DNA of 64,000 nucleotides. Source: Myxococcota bacterium. GTDB lineage: Bacteria; Myxococcota; B64-G9. This document shows, in pieces, positions 45,700-54,352 of this stretch; the stretch's first letter is position 1; every line of letters begins with the position of its first letter. The position numbers and the translations under genes were made by a program. The stretch is from positions 62,001 to 126,000 of the forward strand of contig JAKLGA010000017.1 in assembly GCA_022710975.1 (NCBI GenBank), given 5' to 3'. The notes under the pieces are model-generated. The model saw only the letters and a program-made list of their open reading frames with translations, had not been told where the DNA came from and made no database searches.

Positions 45700-48207
45700 A
45701 TGCCGGTTCTCTCCCTTCACCGCGCGTGGCTGGCCACCTGCCTAGCACTGGTCTGCCTGGGGCCATCCCCGGCCCCGGCCGCAGACAAGCCCCTGCGCCT
45801 GCGGGGTCAGCAGATAGAGCCGCGCGGGCTCCCGGAGGCGCGGGCGGGCGGCGGCGTGTGGGTAGTGCAGGCCGAGGGCGCGGCGGTCGGGCTGCGGCCC
45901 GGGCTGGCGGGCCTGGGCTGCCGGGTGCTCGGCTACCTGCCCGAGGACGCCTACCTGGTGCGCTGTCCGCGGCCCGCGGCGGTCGCCCGCCTGGCCGGCG
46001 CGCGCTGGGCCGGGGAGCTCCGGCCGGAGTGGAAGCTCGACCCGCGGCTCGGCCTGGACGACGGTCCGGTCGAGGTGCGCCTGCTGGCCCACCCGGGCGA
46101 GGAGCTCGGGAGCGAGCGCGCGGCCCTGGCCACCGAGGGGCAGGTCCTGAGGCTGGGGCGCGCGGCCGACGGCACGGGTCACGCCGAGCTCGCCCTGCCC
46201 GGCCCGCGCCGGGAGCGGCTGCTGCGCCTGGCCCGCCTGGAGGCGGTGGCCTGGATCGGCCCGCGGCCGCGCGTCGAGCTCGCCAACGACGACGCCGCCT
46301 GGGTGATCCAGGGCGGGGACTTCGCCACCGGCTCGATGCCGCTGTTCGCCGGCGGCCTGACCGGCCTGGGCCAGGTGATCGCGGTGGCCGACAGCGGCCT
46401 GGACACCGACGGGTGCCAGTTCCGCCTGTCCGCCGACGCGGCCGCCCAGACCCTGGCCAACTCCACCCAGCCGCCGGACGTGCAGGTGACCGATCCGGGC
46501 CACAAGGTGCTCAGCTACTACCTGCTGGACGGGGCCACGGCCTACGACGACCGTTCGAAGCTGGGCCACGGTACCCACGTGGCCGGCTGCGCGGCCGGCG
46601 ACGACTACGCACACCCGAGCGGGCCCGGCGATCCGGGCCGCGATCCCCAGGACGGCATGGCCCCGGGCGCGCGCCTGGTGATCCAGGACCTCGGGCGGCG
46701 CGACGGCGCACAGGCCGGCCTGCCGGGCTCGCTGGCCGATCTGCTGGTGCAGGCCCACGGCTCGGGCGCGCGGCTGCACAACGACTCCTACGGGCTGACC
46801 GACGCGGACACGGGCTACGGCGCCGAGGCCAGCGAGGTGGACGGGGCCACCTGGCGCCTGCAGGAGCTGGTGGTGGTGTGGAGCGCGGGCAACCTGGGCC
46901 CGGTCGCCGGCAGCCTGGCGGGGCTCGGCGCCACCGCCAAGAACCCCGTGGTGGTAGGCGGCTCCCTGGCCGGCCGCAGCAACCAGGGCCGCGGCGTGTG
47001 CGCCTTCTCCTCGCAGGGGCCGGCCGCCGACGGGCGGCTGAAGCCCGATCTGGTCGCCCCCGGGGCGGTGCGCTCCGCCCTGGAGACGGACTGGATCGCG
47101 CAGGGGGGCACGGACATCTACGGCCAACCCGTGGCCGACTCCACCACCAACCCACCCAACGACAACTGCGCCGCGGACGCCAGCCTGCGCGTGGGCACCT
47201 CCTTCGCCGCGCCGCTGGTGTCCGGGGCCGCGGCCCTGGTGCGGCAGTACTTCACCGACGGGCTCTACCCGGACGGGCAGCCGCTCCCGGCCCGGGCTGT
47301 CACGCCCTCGGCGGCGCTGGTGAAGGCCGTGCTGCTGAACGCGGCCGAGAGCATCGTGGGTCCGCTGTACGACACCACGAACGGCGAGCGCCTGGCCGAC
47401 CTCGCGCCGGCGCCCACGCCCGTGCAGGGCTGGGGCCTGCTGCGCCTGGACCGCAGCCTGCCCTTCCCCGGCGACCCGGAGCGGCTGGATGTCCTGTGCG
47501 ACTGCTTCGGGGACGGCCAGGACCGCGGGCTGGCCAGCCGCCCGCCCCTGGAGCAGGGCCAGGAGCACGAGTTCGGGCTGCGCGGGGTGAGGGCCGGGAG
47601 CCTCCTGCGGGTCACGCTCGCCTGGACCGATCCGGCCGGCGCGCCGGCCGCCGGCCGGGCGCTGGTCAACGATCTGGACCTCGAGGTGGAGGACTCGGCC
47701 GGGGTGGTGTACAAGGGCAACGTGGCCCTGGCCTCGAACCGCTCGACGCCCGCCGGGGCCAGCCCGGCGGATGACCTCAACACGGTGGAGCAGGTACTGC
47801 TCGACAACGCCATCCTCCAGGATCTGCGCGTGCGGGTGCGCGGGCGGAGCGTGCCCGGGAACGGGCAGGGCCAGCCCTACCCCTCGACCCGCCAGGGCTA
47901 CGCCCTGGTGGTGGTGGGCGAGTTCGCCGGCGTGTGTCAGGACGGGCCCTGCACGGATGGCGACGGCGGGACGGAGGATGATGGCCTGGATGGCGTGGAC
48001 GATGGTGGCGCGGACGCGGTGGACGAAGTGGACGAAGTGGACGACAGCGGTGAATTGGACGAGGAGGACGGAGAACCCGGGAGCGGCGCGTCGCTCCACG
48101 GCGGGTGCGCCTGCGGCGGCGGGGGCGGCGCGGCGGCGATGCCACTCGGCTGCGCGCTCCTCCTGGGCTGGCGCCTGCGCCGGGGGAGGTCGGGGCCGTG
48201 GCGCTGA
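45700..48207 (+). CDS. secreted subtilisin-like (S8) serine protease with MYXO-CTERM-like tail
   Basis: An 835-residue exported S8 protease. After a signal peptide (to about residue 28) and a propeptide-like region (about 30-195), the catalytic triad is D231 (IAVADSGLDTD), H290 (GHGTHVAG) and S501 (GTSFAAPLVSGAAAL), with oxyanion N398 (WSAGN). A PPC-like beta domain follows (LLRVTLAWTDPAGAPAAGRALVNDLDLEV, about 630-740). The tail is an Asp-rich linker (about 755-795, EVDEVDDSGELDEEDGE) and then GGCACGGGGG, a short hydrophobic stretch AAAMPLGCALLLGW and RLRRGR: the Gly-Cys, membrane, Arg plan of MYXO-CTERM sorting signals. Probably anchored or released at the cell surface. Confidence 0.9.
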   Translation: MPVLSLHRAWLATCLALVCLGPSPAPAADKPLRLRGQQIEPRGLPEARAGGGVWVVQAEGAAVGLRPGLAGLGCRVLGYLPEDAYLVRCPRPAAVARLAGARWAGELRPEWKLDPRLGLDDGPVEVRLLAHPGEELGSERAALATEGQVLRLGRAADGTGHAELALPGPRRERLLRLARLEAVAWIGPRPRVELANDDAAWVIQGGDFATGSMPLFAGGLTGLGQVIAVADSGLDTDGCQFRLSADAAAQTLANSTQPPDVQVTDPGHKVLSYYLLDGATAYDDRSKLGHGTHVAGCAAGDDYAHPSGPGDPGRDPQDGMAPGARLVIQDLGRRDGAQAGLPGSLADLLVQAHGSGARLHNDSYGLTDADTGYGAEASEVDGATWRLQELVVVWSAGNLGPVAGSLAGLGATAKNPVVVGGSLAGRSNQGRGVCAFSSQGPAADGRLKPDLVAPGAVRSALETDWIAQGGTDIYGQPVADSTTNPPNDNCAADASLRVGTSFAAPLVSGAAALVRQYFTDGLYPDGQPLPARAVTPSAALVKAVLLNAAESIVGPLYDTTNGERLADLAPAPTPVQGWGLLRLDRSLPFPGDPERLDVLCDCFGDGQDRGLASRPPLEQGQEHEFGLRGVRAGSLLRVTLAWTDPAGAPAAGRALVNDLDLEVEDSAGVVYKGNVALASNRSTPAGASPADDLNTVEQVLLDNAILQDLRVRVRGRSVPGNGQGQPYPSTRQGYALVVVGEFAGVCQDGPCTDGDGGTEDDGLDGVDDGGADAVDEVDEVDDSGELDEEDGEPGSGASLHGGCACGGGGGAAAMPLGCALLLGWRLRRGRSGPWR

Positions 48208-49055
48208 TCCTGTGGCTGCTGGCGGTGCCGCTCGTCGGGGCCGCCCTGTTCGTGGCGGTGACCGGCCTCCTGGCGGCCTTCGTCTTCCCCGGCGGCCCCC
48301 GGCGCGAGCTGCCCGCGCCCTGGGCGTTGCGTAGCCTGGGGCTGGTGACCTGGCTGGTCCTGGAGTGGTGGTCCAGCTTGCGCGTGCTCGTGGCCGTGCC
48401 CTTCCGCAGCGCGCGCAGCCGGGGGATCGGCGGCGAGCTGCCCAAGGACGCCGCCCCCGTGGCGCTGCTGCCCGGTTACCTGGAGAACGCCGTCACCCTG
48501 CGGGTCCTCGAGCACCGGCTGGCGCAGGCGCTGGGGGTGCCGGTGCGGGCCTTCTCCCCGCCGCGCTACTTCGCCAGCCTCGACCGGCTGGCCGAGGACT
48601 ACCAGCGGCAGATCGAGGGCTGGCTGAAGGACCTGGGTGCCCGGCGGGTGGCCCTGGTCGGACACAGCATGGGCGGGCTGCTCGCCCGGCAGCTGGCGGA
48701 GTGCCCGCCCCAGGCCGAGGGCCGGGAGGGCGCGGCCTCCGGGCGCCTGAGGGTGGCGGCGGTGGTGACGCTCGCGACCCCCCACCAGGGCACGGCCCTG
48801 AGCCCCTTCGCCCCGGGCCGCAACGCCCGCCAGATGCGCCGCGGCAGCGGTTTCCTGGAGGCGCTCAACACCAGCCAGCCGCCCCGGTCGACCCGCTACG
48901 CGGGCGTGTGCTCGACCCACGACAACCTGGTGGTGCCCTGGACCTGCGGGCTGTCCCCGCGGGGCGAGAACCACGTGCTGCGCTACCGCGGCCACCTGAG
49001 CATGCTGTTCTCCCGCCAGGTGGTGCGTTGCATCGTCGAGCAGCTCAAGACCTGA
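48198..49055 (+). CDS. membrane-anchored lipase/esterase-like alpha/beta hydrolase
   Basis: A 285-residue protein. GTG at 48198 after GGGGGAGGT; it overlaps the subtilase end by ten bases. Two N-terminal hydrophobic helices (ILWLLAVPLVGAALFVAVTGLLAAFVF and a second near 50) anchor an alpha/beta hydrolase with VALLPGYLEN, the nucleophile elbow ALVGHSMGGLLARQL, a TPHQGTALSPF loop and a plausible C-terminal catalytic His in YRGHLSMLF. LATPHxGT is typical of triacylglycerol lipases. The substrate is likely a lipid ester. It ends 11 bases inside the convergent CoA-ligase gene. Confidence 0.82.
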   Translation: MALILWLLAVPLVGAALFVAVTGLLAAFVFPGGPRRELPAPWALRSLGLVTWLVLEWWSSLRVLVAVPFRSARSRGIGGELPKDAAPVALLPGYLENAVTLRVLEHRLAQALGVPVRAFSPPRYFASLDRLAEDYQRQIEGWLKDLGARRVALVGHSMGGLLARQLAECPPQAEGREGAASGRLRVAAVVTLATPHQGTALSPFAPGRNARQMRRGSGFLEALNTSQPPRSTRYAGVCSTHDNLVVPWTCGLSPRGENHVLRYRGHLSMLFSRQVVRCIVEQLKT

Positions 49056-50424
49056 GCCCCGCCCGGGTGGCCAGCGCGGCCAGCACCCGCAGCGCGCGGC
49101 GCGGGCTGGGGTAGACCGGCACCCCGGCCCGGCGGAAGGCCAGGCTCCAGGCGCGCAGCCGCTCGGCCTCGCCCCCCATGAACACGGCCGCGAGGGCCTT
49201 GTCCGGGTGCTCGGCGCGCAGGCGGGCCACCAGGGCGGCCGCGTCGAAGTCGGCCTCGGGGATCAGGGTGAACACCAGCACCAGTGCGTCGAAGGCCGGG
49301 TCTTCGAGGGCCGCCCGGGCCAGGTGGGTGTAGGCCGCCTCCACCCCGCTGCGCTCGATGGCGGCCCACATGTCCACCGGGTTGCGGGCCGGCGCCCAGG
49401 GCGGGAACACGGCCCGCATGCGCGCCTGGCAGCCCGCGGACAGGGGCGGCAGGCTGAGGCCGCTGGCCTCCGCGGCGTCGGCCGCCAGCACGCAGCCCAG
49501 CCCGGTGATGGACACCACCGCCACCCGCCCTCCGGGCGCGGCCGCGAGGTGGCCGAAACCCTCGAGCAGGTCGAAGAAATCCTCCAGGTCCTCGGCGCGC
49601 ACCAGCCCGGCCTGGCGGAAGGCGCCGGCGAACACGGCGTCCTCGCCGCTGAGCGTGCCGGTGTGGCCCGCGGCCGCCCGGCGACCCAGCTCGCTGCGGC
49701 CGGACTTCAGCACCACCAGCGGTTTGCGCGCCGCCACGCGCCGGGCGAGCTCCAGGAACCGGCGCCCGTCGCGCAGCCCCTCGAAGTACCCGCCGATCAC
49801 CCCGGTGCGCGGGTCGTCGCCCAGGAACTCGAGCAGGTCGAGCTCGTCCACGTCCAGCTTGTTGCCCAGGCAGGCCACCCGGGCCACGCCGAAGCGGGCC
49901 TCGCTGCGCACCATGTCGGCGAGGCCCGAGGCGAACATGCCGCTCTGGCCGAAGAAGCTCACCCGGCCCTGGGTCAGCGGCGCCTGGCTGGTGATCGAGG
50001 TGGTGAAGCCGTCGGCCGGGCTGAGGGTGCCGATGGAGTTCGGTCCCATCATGCGGAAGGGCGCGCCCGCGAGCAGCCCGCGGAGTTCGGCGTCGAGGGC
50101 CCGGCCCGGTTCGTCCCCCGCGTCGGCGAAGCCGGCCGTCACCACGATCACCGCCCGGGCCCCGCGGGCGGCCGCCTCCCGCAGGCAGCCCGCCACGCGC
50201 TCCCGCGGTACGGCCACGACCACCGTCTCCAGCTCGCCGGGCACCGCGACCAGGCTGGGCCGCACGTCGTAGCCGTGCAGGCGCTCGAGGGTCGGGTGGA
50301 TCGGGTGGACCGCGCCCTGGTAGCCGAGCGCGCGCAGGTTGCGGACGATGACGTGGCCGGCCTTGGTCGGCGTCTGGCTGGCGCCGATGACGGCCACGCT
50401 CCGCGGGGCGAAGAAGGAGCGCAC
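49045..50424 (-). CDS. ADP-forming acyl-CoA synthetase alpha-like protein (CoA-binding + ligase CoA domains)
   Basis: A 459-residue protein: CoA-binding Rossmann domain (FFAPRSVAVIGASQTPTKAGHVIVRNL), middle succinyl-CoA-ligase-like domain (MMGPNSIGTLSP, GRVSFFGQSGMFASGLADMV) and third domain with KSGRSELGRRAAAGHTGTLSGED, where His of AGHTGT is the phosphorylated residue of the family. There is no ATP-grasp (beta) domain, so it is alpha-only; a beta subunit would have to be encoded elsewhere. It might make acetate or acyl-CoA interconversion, or be the regulator of an acyltransferase; not decidable. Starts GTG at 50424; last gene of the HEAT/HD-GYP/ACT operon. Confidence 0.85.
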   Translation of the reverse strand: MRSFFAPRSVAVIGASQTPTKAGHVIVRNLRALGYQGAVHPIHPTLERLHGYDVRPSLVAVPGELETVVVAVPRERVAGCLREAAARGARAVIVVTAGFADAGDEPGRALDAELRGLLAGAPFRMMGPNSIGTLSPADGFTTSITSQAPLTQGRVSFFGQSGMFASGLADMVRSEARFGVARVACLGNKLDVDELDLLEFLGDDPRTGVIGGYFEGLRDGRRFLELARRVAARKPLVVLKSGRSELGRRAAAGHTGTLSGEDAVFAGAFRQAGLVRAEDLEDFFDLLEGFGHLAAAPGGRVAVVSITGLGCVLAADAAEASGLSLPPLSAGCQARMRAVFPPWAPARNPVDMWAAIERSGVEAAYTHLARAALEDPAFDALVLVFTLIPEADFDAAALVARLRAEHPDKALAAVFMGGEAERLRAWSLAFRRAGVPVYPSPRRALRVLAALATRAGLRS

Positions 50425-50437
50425 GGCCGGCCTGCGC

Positions 50438-50857
50438 TCAGTTATAACCGCTGCTGGGGTGCCCGAGCAGCTCGATGGCGCGGTCCAGCTCGTGCTCGGG
50501 CAGCCCGAACACCATGCGGGACTTGTGGCCCTGCTCGCTGGCGGAGAAGTAGGTGAACTCGATGTTCAGCCCCGACTGGGCCAGGCGATGGCCGAGGCCC
50601 GCGGCCATGCCCGAGCGGTTGACCACCTCGGCCAGCAGCACCTCGGAGGTCAGGAAGCGGATGGCGTTCTCCTCGAGCGCCACCCTGGCGGCCGCCAGGT
50701 CGTCCACCACCAGGCGCACCACGCCGTACTCGGACTCGGTGGTGGCGCACATGGCCAGGATGTCCACGCCGCGGGAGAAGAGCAGGTCGCACACCTCGGC
50801 GAACTGGCCGGGCTTGTTCTCCAGGAACAGGGTCAGCTGCGTCTTTCTCGAGTACAT
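50438..50857 (-). CDS. tandem ACT-domain protein
   Basis: A 139-residue protein composed of two ACT units: QLTLFLENKPGQFAEVCDLLFSRGVDILAMCATTESEYGVVRLVVDD (about 5-70, shown by its key part) and VLLAEVVNRSGMAAGLGHRLAQSGLNIEFTYFSAS (about 72-136). KPGQFAEV and NRSGMAAGL are the Gly-containing ligand loops. Such stand-alone ACT pairs bind amino acids and regulate a partner; the ligand is unknown. Thirteen bases separate it from the CoA-ligase-like gene and sixteen from the HD-GYP gene, so all belong to one transcript. Confidence 0.88.
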   Translation of the reverse strand: MYSRKTQLTLFLENKPGQFAEVCDLLFSRGVDILAMCATTESEYGVVRLVVDDLAAARVALEENAIRFLTSEVLLAEVVNRSGMAAGLGHRLAQSGLNIEFTYFSASEQGHKSRMVFGLPEHELDRAIELLGHPSSGYN

Positions 50858-50873
50858 GGCTCTCCCTGAGCTT

Positions 50874-52193
50874 TCAGAAGATCACGATCTTCTCGCCCTT
50901 GTCCGAGAAGACCTTGACCGAGGTGATGCGCATGACGTTCATGAACACCTTGAGGTACTCCGGATCGAACTTGTGCTTGAGCTCGGTCCACATCAGGGTC
51001 AGGGCGATGTCGGAGGAGTAGGGGTCCCGGTGCGGCCGGCGCGAGGTGAGCGCGTCGTAGCAGTCCGAGATGGCGATGATCTTGGAGAACACGCCGATGT
51101 CGTTGCGCGGCACGATGAAGGACACGTTGCCCTTGAGGTCCTTGACCGGCTTGCCGAACTCGGTCTTGTGCTCGTAGGCGGTGATGATGCGGTGGATGGT
51201 GAGCTTGTTGAGCTCGCGGGTGCGGATGATGCGCTTGACCGAGTAGATGGGCGAGCGCCGCACTTGGCGCATCTCGCCCGGCGCCAGCTTGCCGCGCTTC
51301 ATCAGCAGCTCGTCGTTGACGTCGATCATGCCGATGTCGTGGAACATGGCGGACATGCCGAGATCGCGCGCCTGCTGCTTGCTCAGGCCCAGCTCGAGGC
51401 TGAAGACGATGGATAGCAGCGCCACGTTGACCGAGTGGAAGCACAGGTACTCGTCGTCGCTCTTCAGCGTGGTCATGCCGAGGAAGTGGCTGCGGTGGCC
51501 GGCGCTGATGTCCACCAGGTCCTGGACGAAGCGGCCGGCCTTGCGCAGCGGGATCTGCGGCCCCTGGCCGCGCAGCCCGGCCAGGTAGGCGCGCATGAAG
51601 TAGATGGCCCGGGCGTAGATGGTCAGCGCGTAGCGCTTGCGGTCGACGTTCTTGTCCTGCTGGTCCTCGGACTTGTACTGTTCCTTCAGGATCTCCTGGA
51701 TCTTCTCGAAGCGCCGCAGCTTGAGCGCCGAGAGCTTGCGGCTGGAGACGCCGCGCTCGCCCACCGTCTCGTTGTTCTCGGTGGCGAAGATGAAGATGAA
51801 GTCGCGCAGCTCCGGGATGGTGATGGGCTGCGCCAGGACGAAGCCGCCCACGTTGCGCCGCTCGAACTCGACCAGCAGGTACTTCACGTTCTCCAGCGAG
51901 TTGATGTCGATCTTGACCAGCATGTTGTTCAGGTAGAAGGACTCGCCGGCGCCCTGCAGGTTCAGGGCCTCGTCCATGGCCACGATGGTGTTGATGGTGT
52001 CCTTGAGCTGCTCGAGCGGCTTGGCGAAGATGTCGTTCTCCGGCGCGTACAGCTTGACATTGCGCACCAGCATGTACAGCCCCGAGATCAGGGCGCGCCC
52101 GTGGACCTGCAGCTTCTCCTCGTAGGCGCGCGCCAGGTCCAGGCGCTCGGGCGCCATGTCGAGCTTGTCTTGGATCTTGAGCTTTTCTACCAA
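50874..52193 (-). CDS. HD-GYP-like protein with degenerate GYP motif
   Basis: A 439-residue protein. Residues about 235-400 follow the HD-GYP phosphodiesterase: FHSVNVALLSIVFSLELGLS, then FH285-D286-IGMIDV (metal-binding HD), and IAISDCYDALTSRRPHRDP. The HHExxDGxGYP loop reads AYEHKTEFGKP instead, and HDIGK reads HDIGM, so cyclic-di-GMP hydrolysis is doubtful; it may be a binding or scaffold form. The N-terminal 230 residues (YMLVRNVKLYAPENDIF, FYLNNMLVKI) are a domain often seen before such HD modules in myxobacteria. A TTG at 52193 five bases after GGGGAGAG is the best start; the next ATG is residue 13. Confidence 0.82.
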   Translation of the reverse strand: MVEKLKIQDKLDMAPERLDLARAYEEKLQVHGRALISGLYMLVRNVKLYAPENDIFAKPLEQLKDTINTIVAMDEALNLQGAGESFYLNNMLVKIDINSLENVKYLLVEFERRNVGGFVLAQPITIPELRDFIFIFATENNETVGERGVSSRKLSALKLRRFEKIQEILKEQYKSEDQQDKNVDRKRYALTIYARAIYFMRAYLAGLRGQGPQIPLRKAGRFVQDLVDISAGHRSHFLGMTTLKSDDEYLCFHSVNVALLSIVFSLELGLSKQQARDLGMSAMFHDIGMIDVNDELLMKRGKLAPGEMRQVRRSPIYSVKRIIRTRELNKLTIHRIITAYEHKTEFGKPVKDLKGNVSFIVPRNDIGVFSKIIAISDCYDALTSRRPHRDPYSSDIALTLMWTELKHKFDPEYLKVFMNVMRITSVKVFSDKGEKIVIF

Positions 52194-52214
52194 GGCTTCT
52201 CTCCCCTGGACCGG

Positions 52215-54056
52215 CTAACCCTTGGCCTCGCCGGCCCCCGCGCCGAGCAGCTTGTCTCGCAGCTTGGCGCAGGCGCGCTCCGCGGCCTGGGCCACGTCCT
52301 CCTCCTTGATGCCGGCCTCCAGCTCGGACTTGAGCAGCTTGTAGGCGGCGATGGAGCCGGACAGCGCCAGGCCGTTGACCATCAGGCGCTTGTGCTCGGC
52401 GAGCTTCTTCCTGGAGATCACGCTGGTCGCGCGCAGCTCGCCCACGAAGTACTCCATGGCCTCCTGGGTGTTGGTGCTGGCCAGCGCGGCGAAGAAGGCG
52501 GTCTGCTCGTTGGGCTCCTTCTTGCCGAAGTCCGGGTGCTGCACCATGGCCAGCAGCGTCTTGGTGGCGGTCGACAGATCGAAGTGGGTCAGCATGCGGG
52601 CGGCGGTCACGCGCATCTGCATGTCCCCGTCGCCCAGCGCCTTGAGCACGTAGGGGCGCACGCTGTCGGCGCCGCTGGCCGACAGCGTCTGCAGGGCCTC
52701 GAGGCGGATGGCCAGGTTGGGGTGGTCGAGCAGCTTGGCGACGATCTTCAGCTTGTCGGGCGGGTTGAGCTTGTCGATCAGGTACATCATGTCGCGCACC
52801 AGGTTGGCCTTGGTGCTCTCCAGGCGCCGCACGAACACCTCGATCTGCTCCTTGCCCAGGACGGCCAGCGCGTCGCAGAACATGCGCCGCGCCTCCTGCC
52901 GCTCCATGCCCTCCAGCGCCTGCAGCATGGGCACGATCGACTGCTCCTCGAGCCTGGAGAGGTACAGCAGCACGTTCTGCGGGTCCTTGATCTCGGCCAT
53001 GCCGTCGAGGATCTTGGCCACCTGGGCGATGCGCTCCGCCTCGCCCATGCGCTGGAAGAACTCGCGCTCGATCTGCTGCACCCTGGCCAGGTTGCCCTGG
53101 GGCAGCGACTTGCGCTCCAGGGCGGCGAGCTTCCGCAGCATCTGGTTGATGCCCTGGAAGTCCTCGTGGATGAGGAACGAGTCGAGCAGCTGCACGAACA
53201 GCTCACCCAGCGCCTGGCCGAGGTCCTGATCGAGCTCATCCTCCAGCACCTTGAACAGGATGAGCACCAGCTTCGGCAGCACCCGGTTCTCGTCTTCCTC
53301 CTCGAGCTCCTTCTGCACGCGCTCCTTCAGCTCGTCGGTGGCGGTCATGCCCTTGATGACCAGGCCCTTGGCCTGCTCGACGTCCTCCAGCTCGATGTCC
53401 AGGTCCTCGAGCGAGATGCGGGCGAAGCTCAGCGTGTCCTTGGTCGCCGAGGTGAGCTTCTTGTAGAGGTAGTTGACGATCTTGTCCACCTCGGCCCGGG
53501 CCTGCTCCTCGCTCTCGCCGCCCACCGAGACCGAGTCCACCACGACGTACTCGAGGCACTGGAACTCGCCCTTCCACAGCAGGCTGACCATGTCCTCGTA
53601 CTGGTACTCGCGCGAGCGGATGTTGGTCATCAGGATGAGGATGAAGTTCAGCAGCTCCTCGGCCGGCAGCCCGCGGCGGAACACGAGGATGCGCACGCCG
53701 TCGCGGTAGAACTTGTGGGCCAGGTTCATCTCGGAGGCGTCTTCCTGGTAGACCCACTCGCCGTGCAGCTTGAAGCCGAGCTGCTCGACCCGCAGCGGCA
53801 GGTTCTCGTACTGCTCGAGGAAGCCGGCCAGCAGCTTGTAGGTGCGATCGCAGTACTCGCCGTACTGGCCGGTGTTGTGCCGGTAGAGCGCGATCTGCTT
53901 CAACGACTTCTGCATCTCGTTGAAGACGTCCTTGGCCGCGGAGACCTGGGGTGCGATCTCCTCGTCCTTGAGCTCCTCGTTGACCTTGCCGGGCGGTTGC
54001 ATCTTGGAAGTGCCCGAGATGTATACGTTCTTTGGGTCGACCTTCTTCTGTTCCAT
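52215..54056 (-). CDS. HEAT-repeat protein, partner of the HD-GYP-like protein
   Basis: A 613-residue cytoplasmic protein; ATG at 54056 after GGAGAG. Residues about 20-230 repeat the plan of the HD-GYP partner's N-terminus ([73 protein letters not shown]). Residues about 330-600 are a helical solenoid with HEAT units ([45 protein letters not shown] shortened to its helices). The shared N-terminal domain suggests a pair that forms a complex. Two genes downstream are an ACT protein and a CoA-ligase alpha. No catalytic motif is seen. Confidence 0.8.
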   Translation of the reverse strand: MEQKKVDPKNVYISGTSKMQPPGKVNEELKDEEIAPQVSAAKDVFNEMQKSLKQIALYRHNTGQYGEYCDRTYKLLAGFLEQYENLPLRVEQLGFKLHGEWVYQEDASEMNLAHKFYRDGVRILVFRRGLPAEELLNFILILMTNIRSREYQYEDMVSLLWKGEFQCLEYVVVDSVSVGGESEEQARAEVDKIVNYLYKKLTSATKDTLSFARISLEDLDIELEDVEQAKGLVIKGMTATDELKERVQKELEEEDENRVLPKLVLILFKVLEDELDQDLGQALGELFVQLLDSFLIHEDFQGINQMLRKLAALERKSLPQGNLARVQQIEREFFQRMGEAERIAQVAKILDGMAEIKDPQNVLLYLSRLEEQSIVPMLQALEGMERQEARRMFCDALAVLGKEQIEVFVRRLESTKANLVRDMMYLIDKLNPPDKLKIVAKLLDHPNLAIRLEALQTLSASGADSVRPYVLKALGDGDMQMRVTAARMLTHFDLSTATKTLLAMVQHPDFGKKEPNEQTAFFAALASTNTQEAMEYFVGELRATSVISRKKLAEHKRLMVNGLALSGSIAAYKLLKSELEAGIKEEDVAQAAERACAKLRDKLLGAGAGEAKG

Positions 54057-54099
54057 GCCGCTCTCCGCGTCGGGCCTGGGGCTCCCGCAAGGCGGGCGC

Positions 54100-54129
54100 A
54101 TTCTACGCCGGGGAGGGGGGACCAGGCAA
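54100..54129 (-). promoter_or_regulatory. promoter of the HEAT/HD-GYP/ACT operon
   Basis: Minus strand: TTGCCT (54129-54124), 18-base spacer, TAGAAT (54105-54100), 5/6 match for the -10. The ATG at 54056 lies 43 bases downstream with GGAGAG. Confidence 0.6.
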
Positions 54130-54206
54130 GCACGGCGGCCAGGGCGGGCGGCGTTCCCGGTCCTGCGGGAAACCATCCGCATTGTCGGGAGGTTGCTTCA
54201 TGGCCC

Positions 54207-54259
54207 TTGACATCGCAAGATATGGTGGTTTACCGTCCATTCGCCACAACAGGGGGTGG
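54207..54259 (+). promoter_or_regulatory. nrdJ promoter with a pair of NrdR-box-like sites
   Basis: A perfect -35 TTGACA (54207-54212) is followed after 16 bases by a -10-like TTTACC (54229-54234). The spacer is TCGCAAGATATGGTGG (54213-54228), whose complement CCACCATATCTTGCGA fits the NrdR box pattern ACACwAtATCTTGTGT. A second, weaker site CCACAACAGGGGGTGG starts at 54244, exactly 31 bases on; NrdR sites are known to come in pairs about 31-32 bases apart. NrdR represses ribonucleotide reductase genes when dATP is high. Confidence 0.65.
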
Positions 54260-54352
54260 TTGGCAACCAGGCCAACCCACGAGGATCGAAGGTGTTCTTC
54301 CGACGCGGGCCCGCACCGCGGGACCGCCGTCGCGGGTGAGGTTGAGCATACC

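Noticed and set aside
54200-54352. An ATG at 54200 with GGAGG upstream that would extend NrdJ by 51 residues.
   Set aside because: The extension ([10 protein letters not shown] and on) has no family similarity I know, and the TTGACA promoter with NrdR-like boxes lies inside it, so it would not be on the mRNA.
54235-54352. A cobalamin riboswitch upstream of nrdJ.
   Set aside because: The leader is about 110 bases and lacks a B12-box-like sequence; only a small GGTTGG/CCAACC hairpin is visible.
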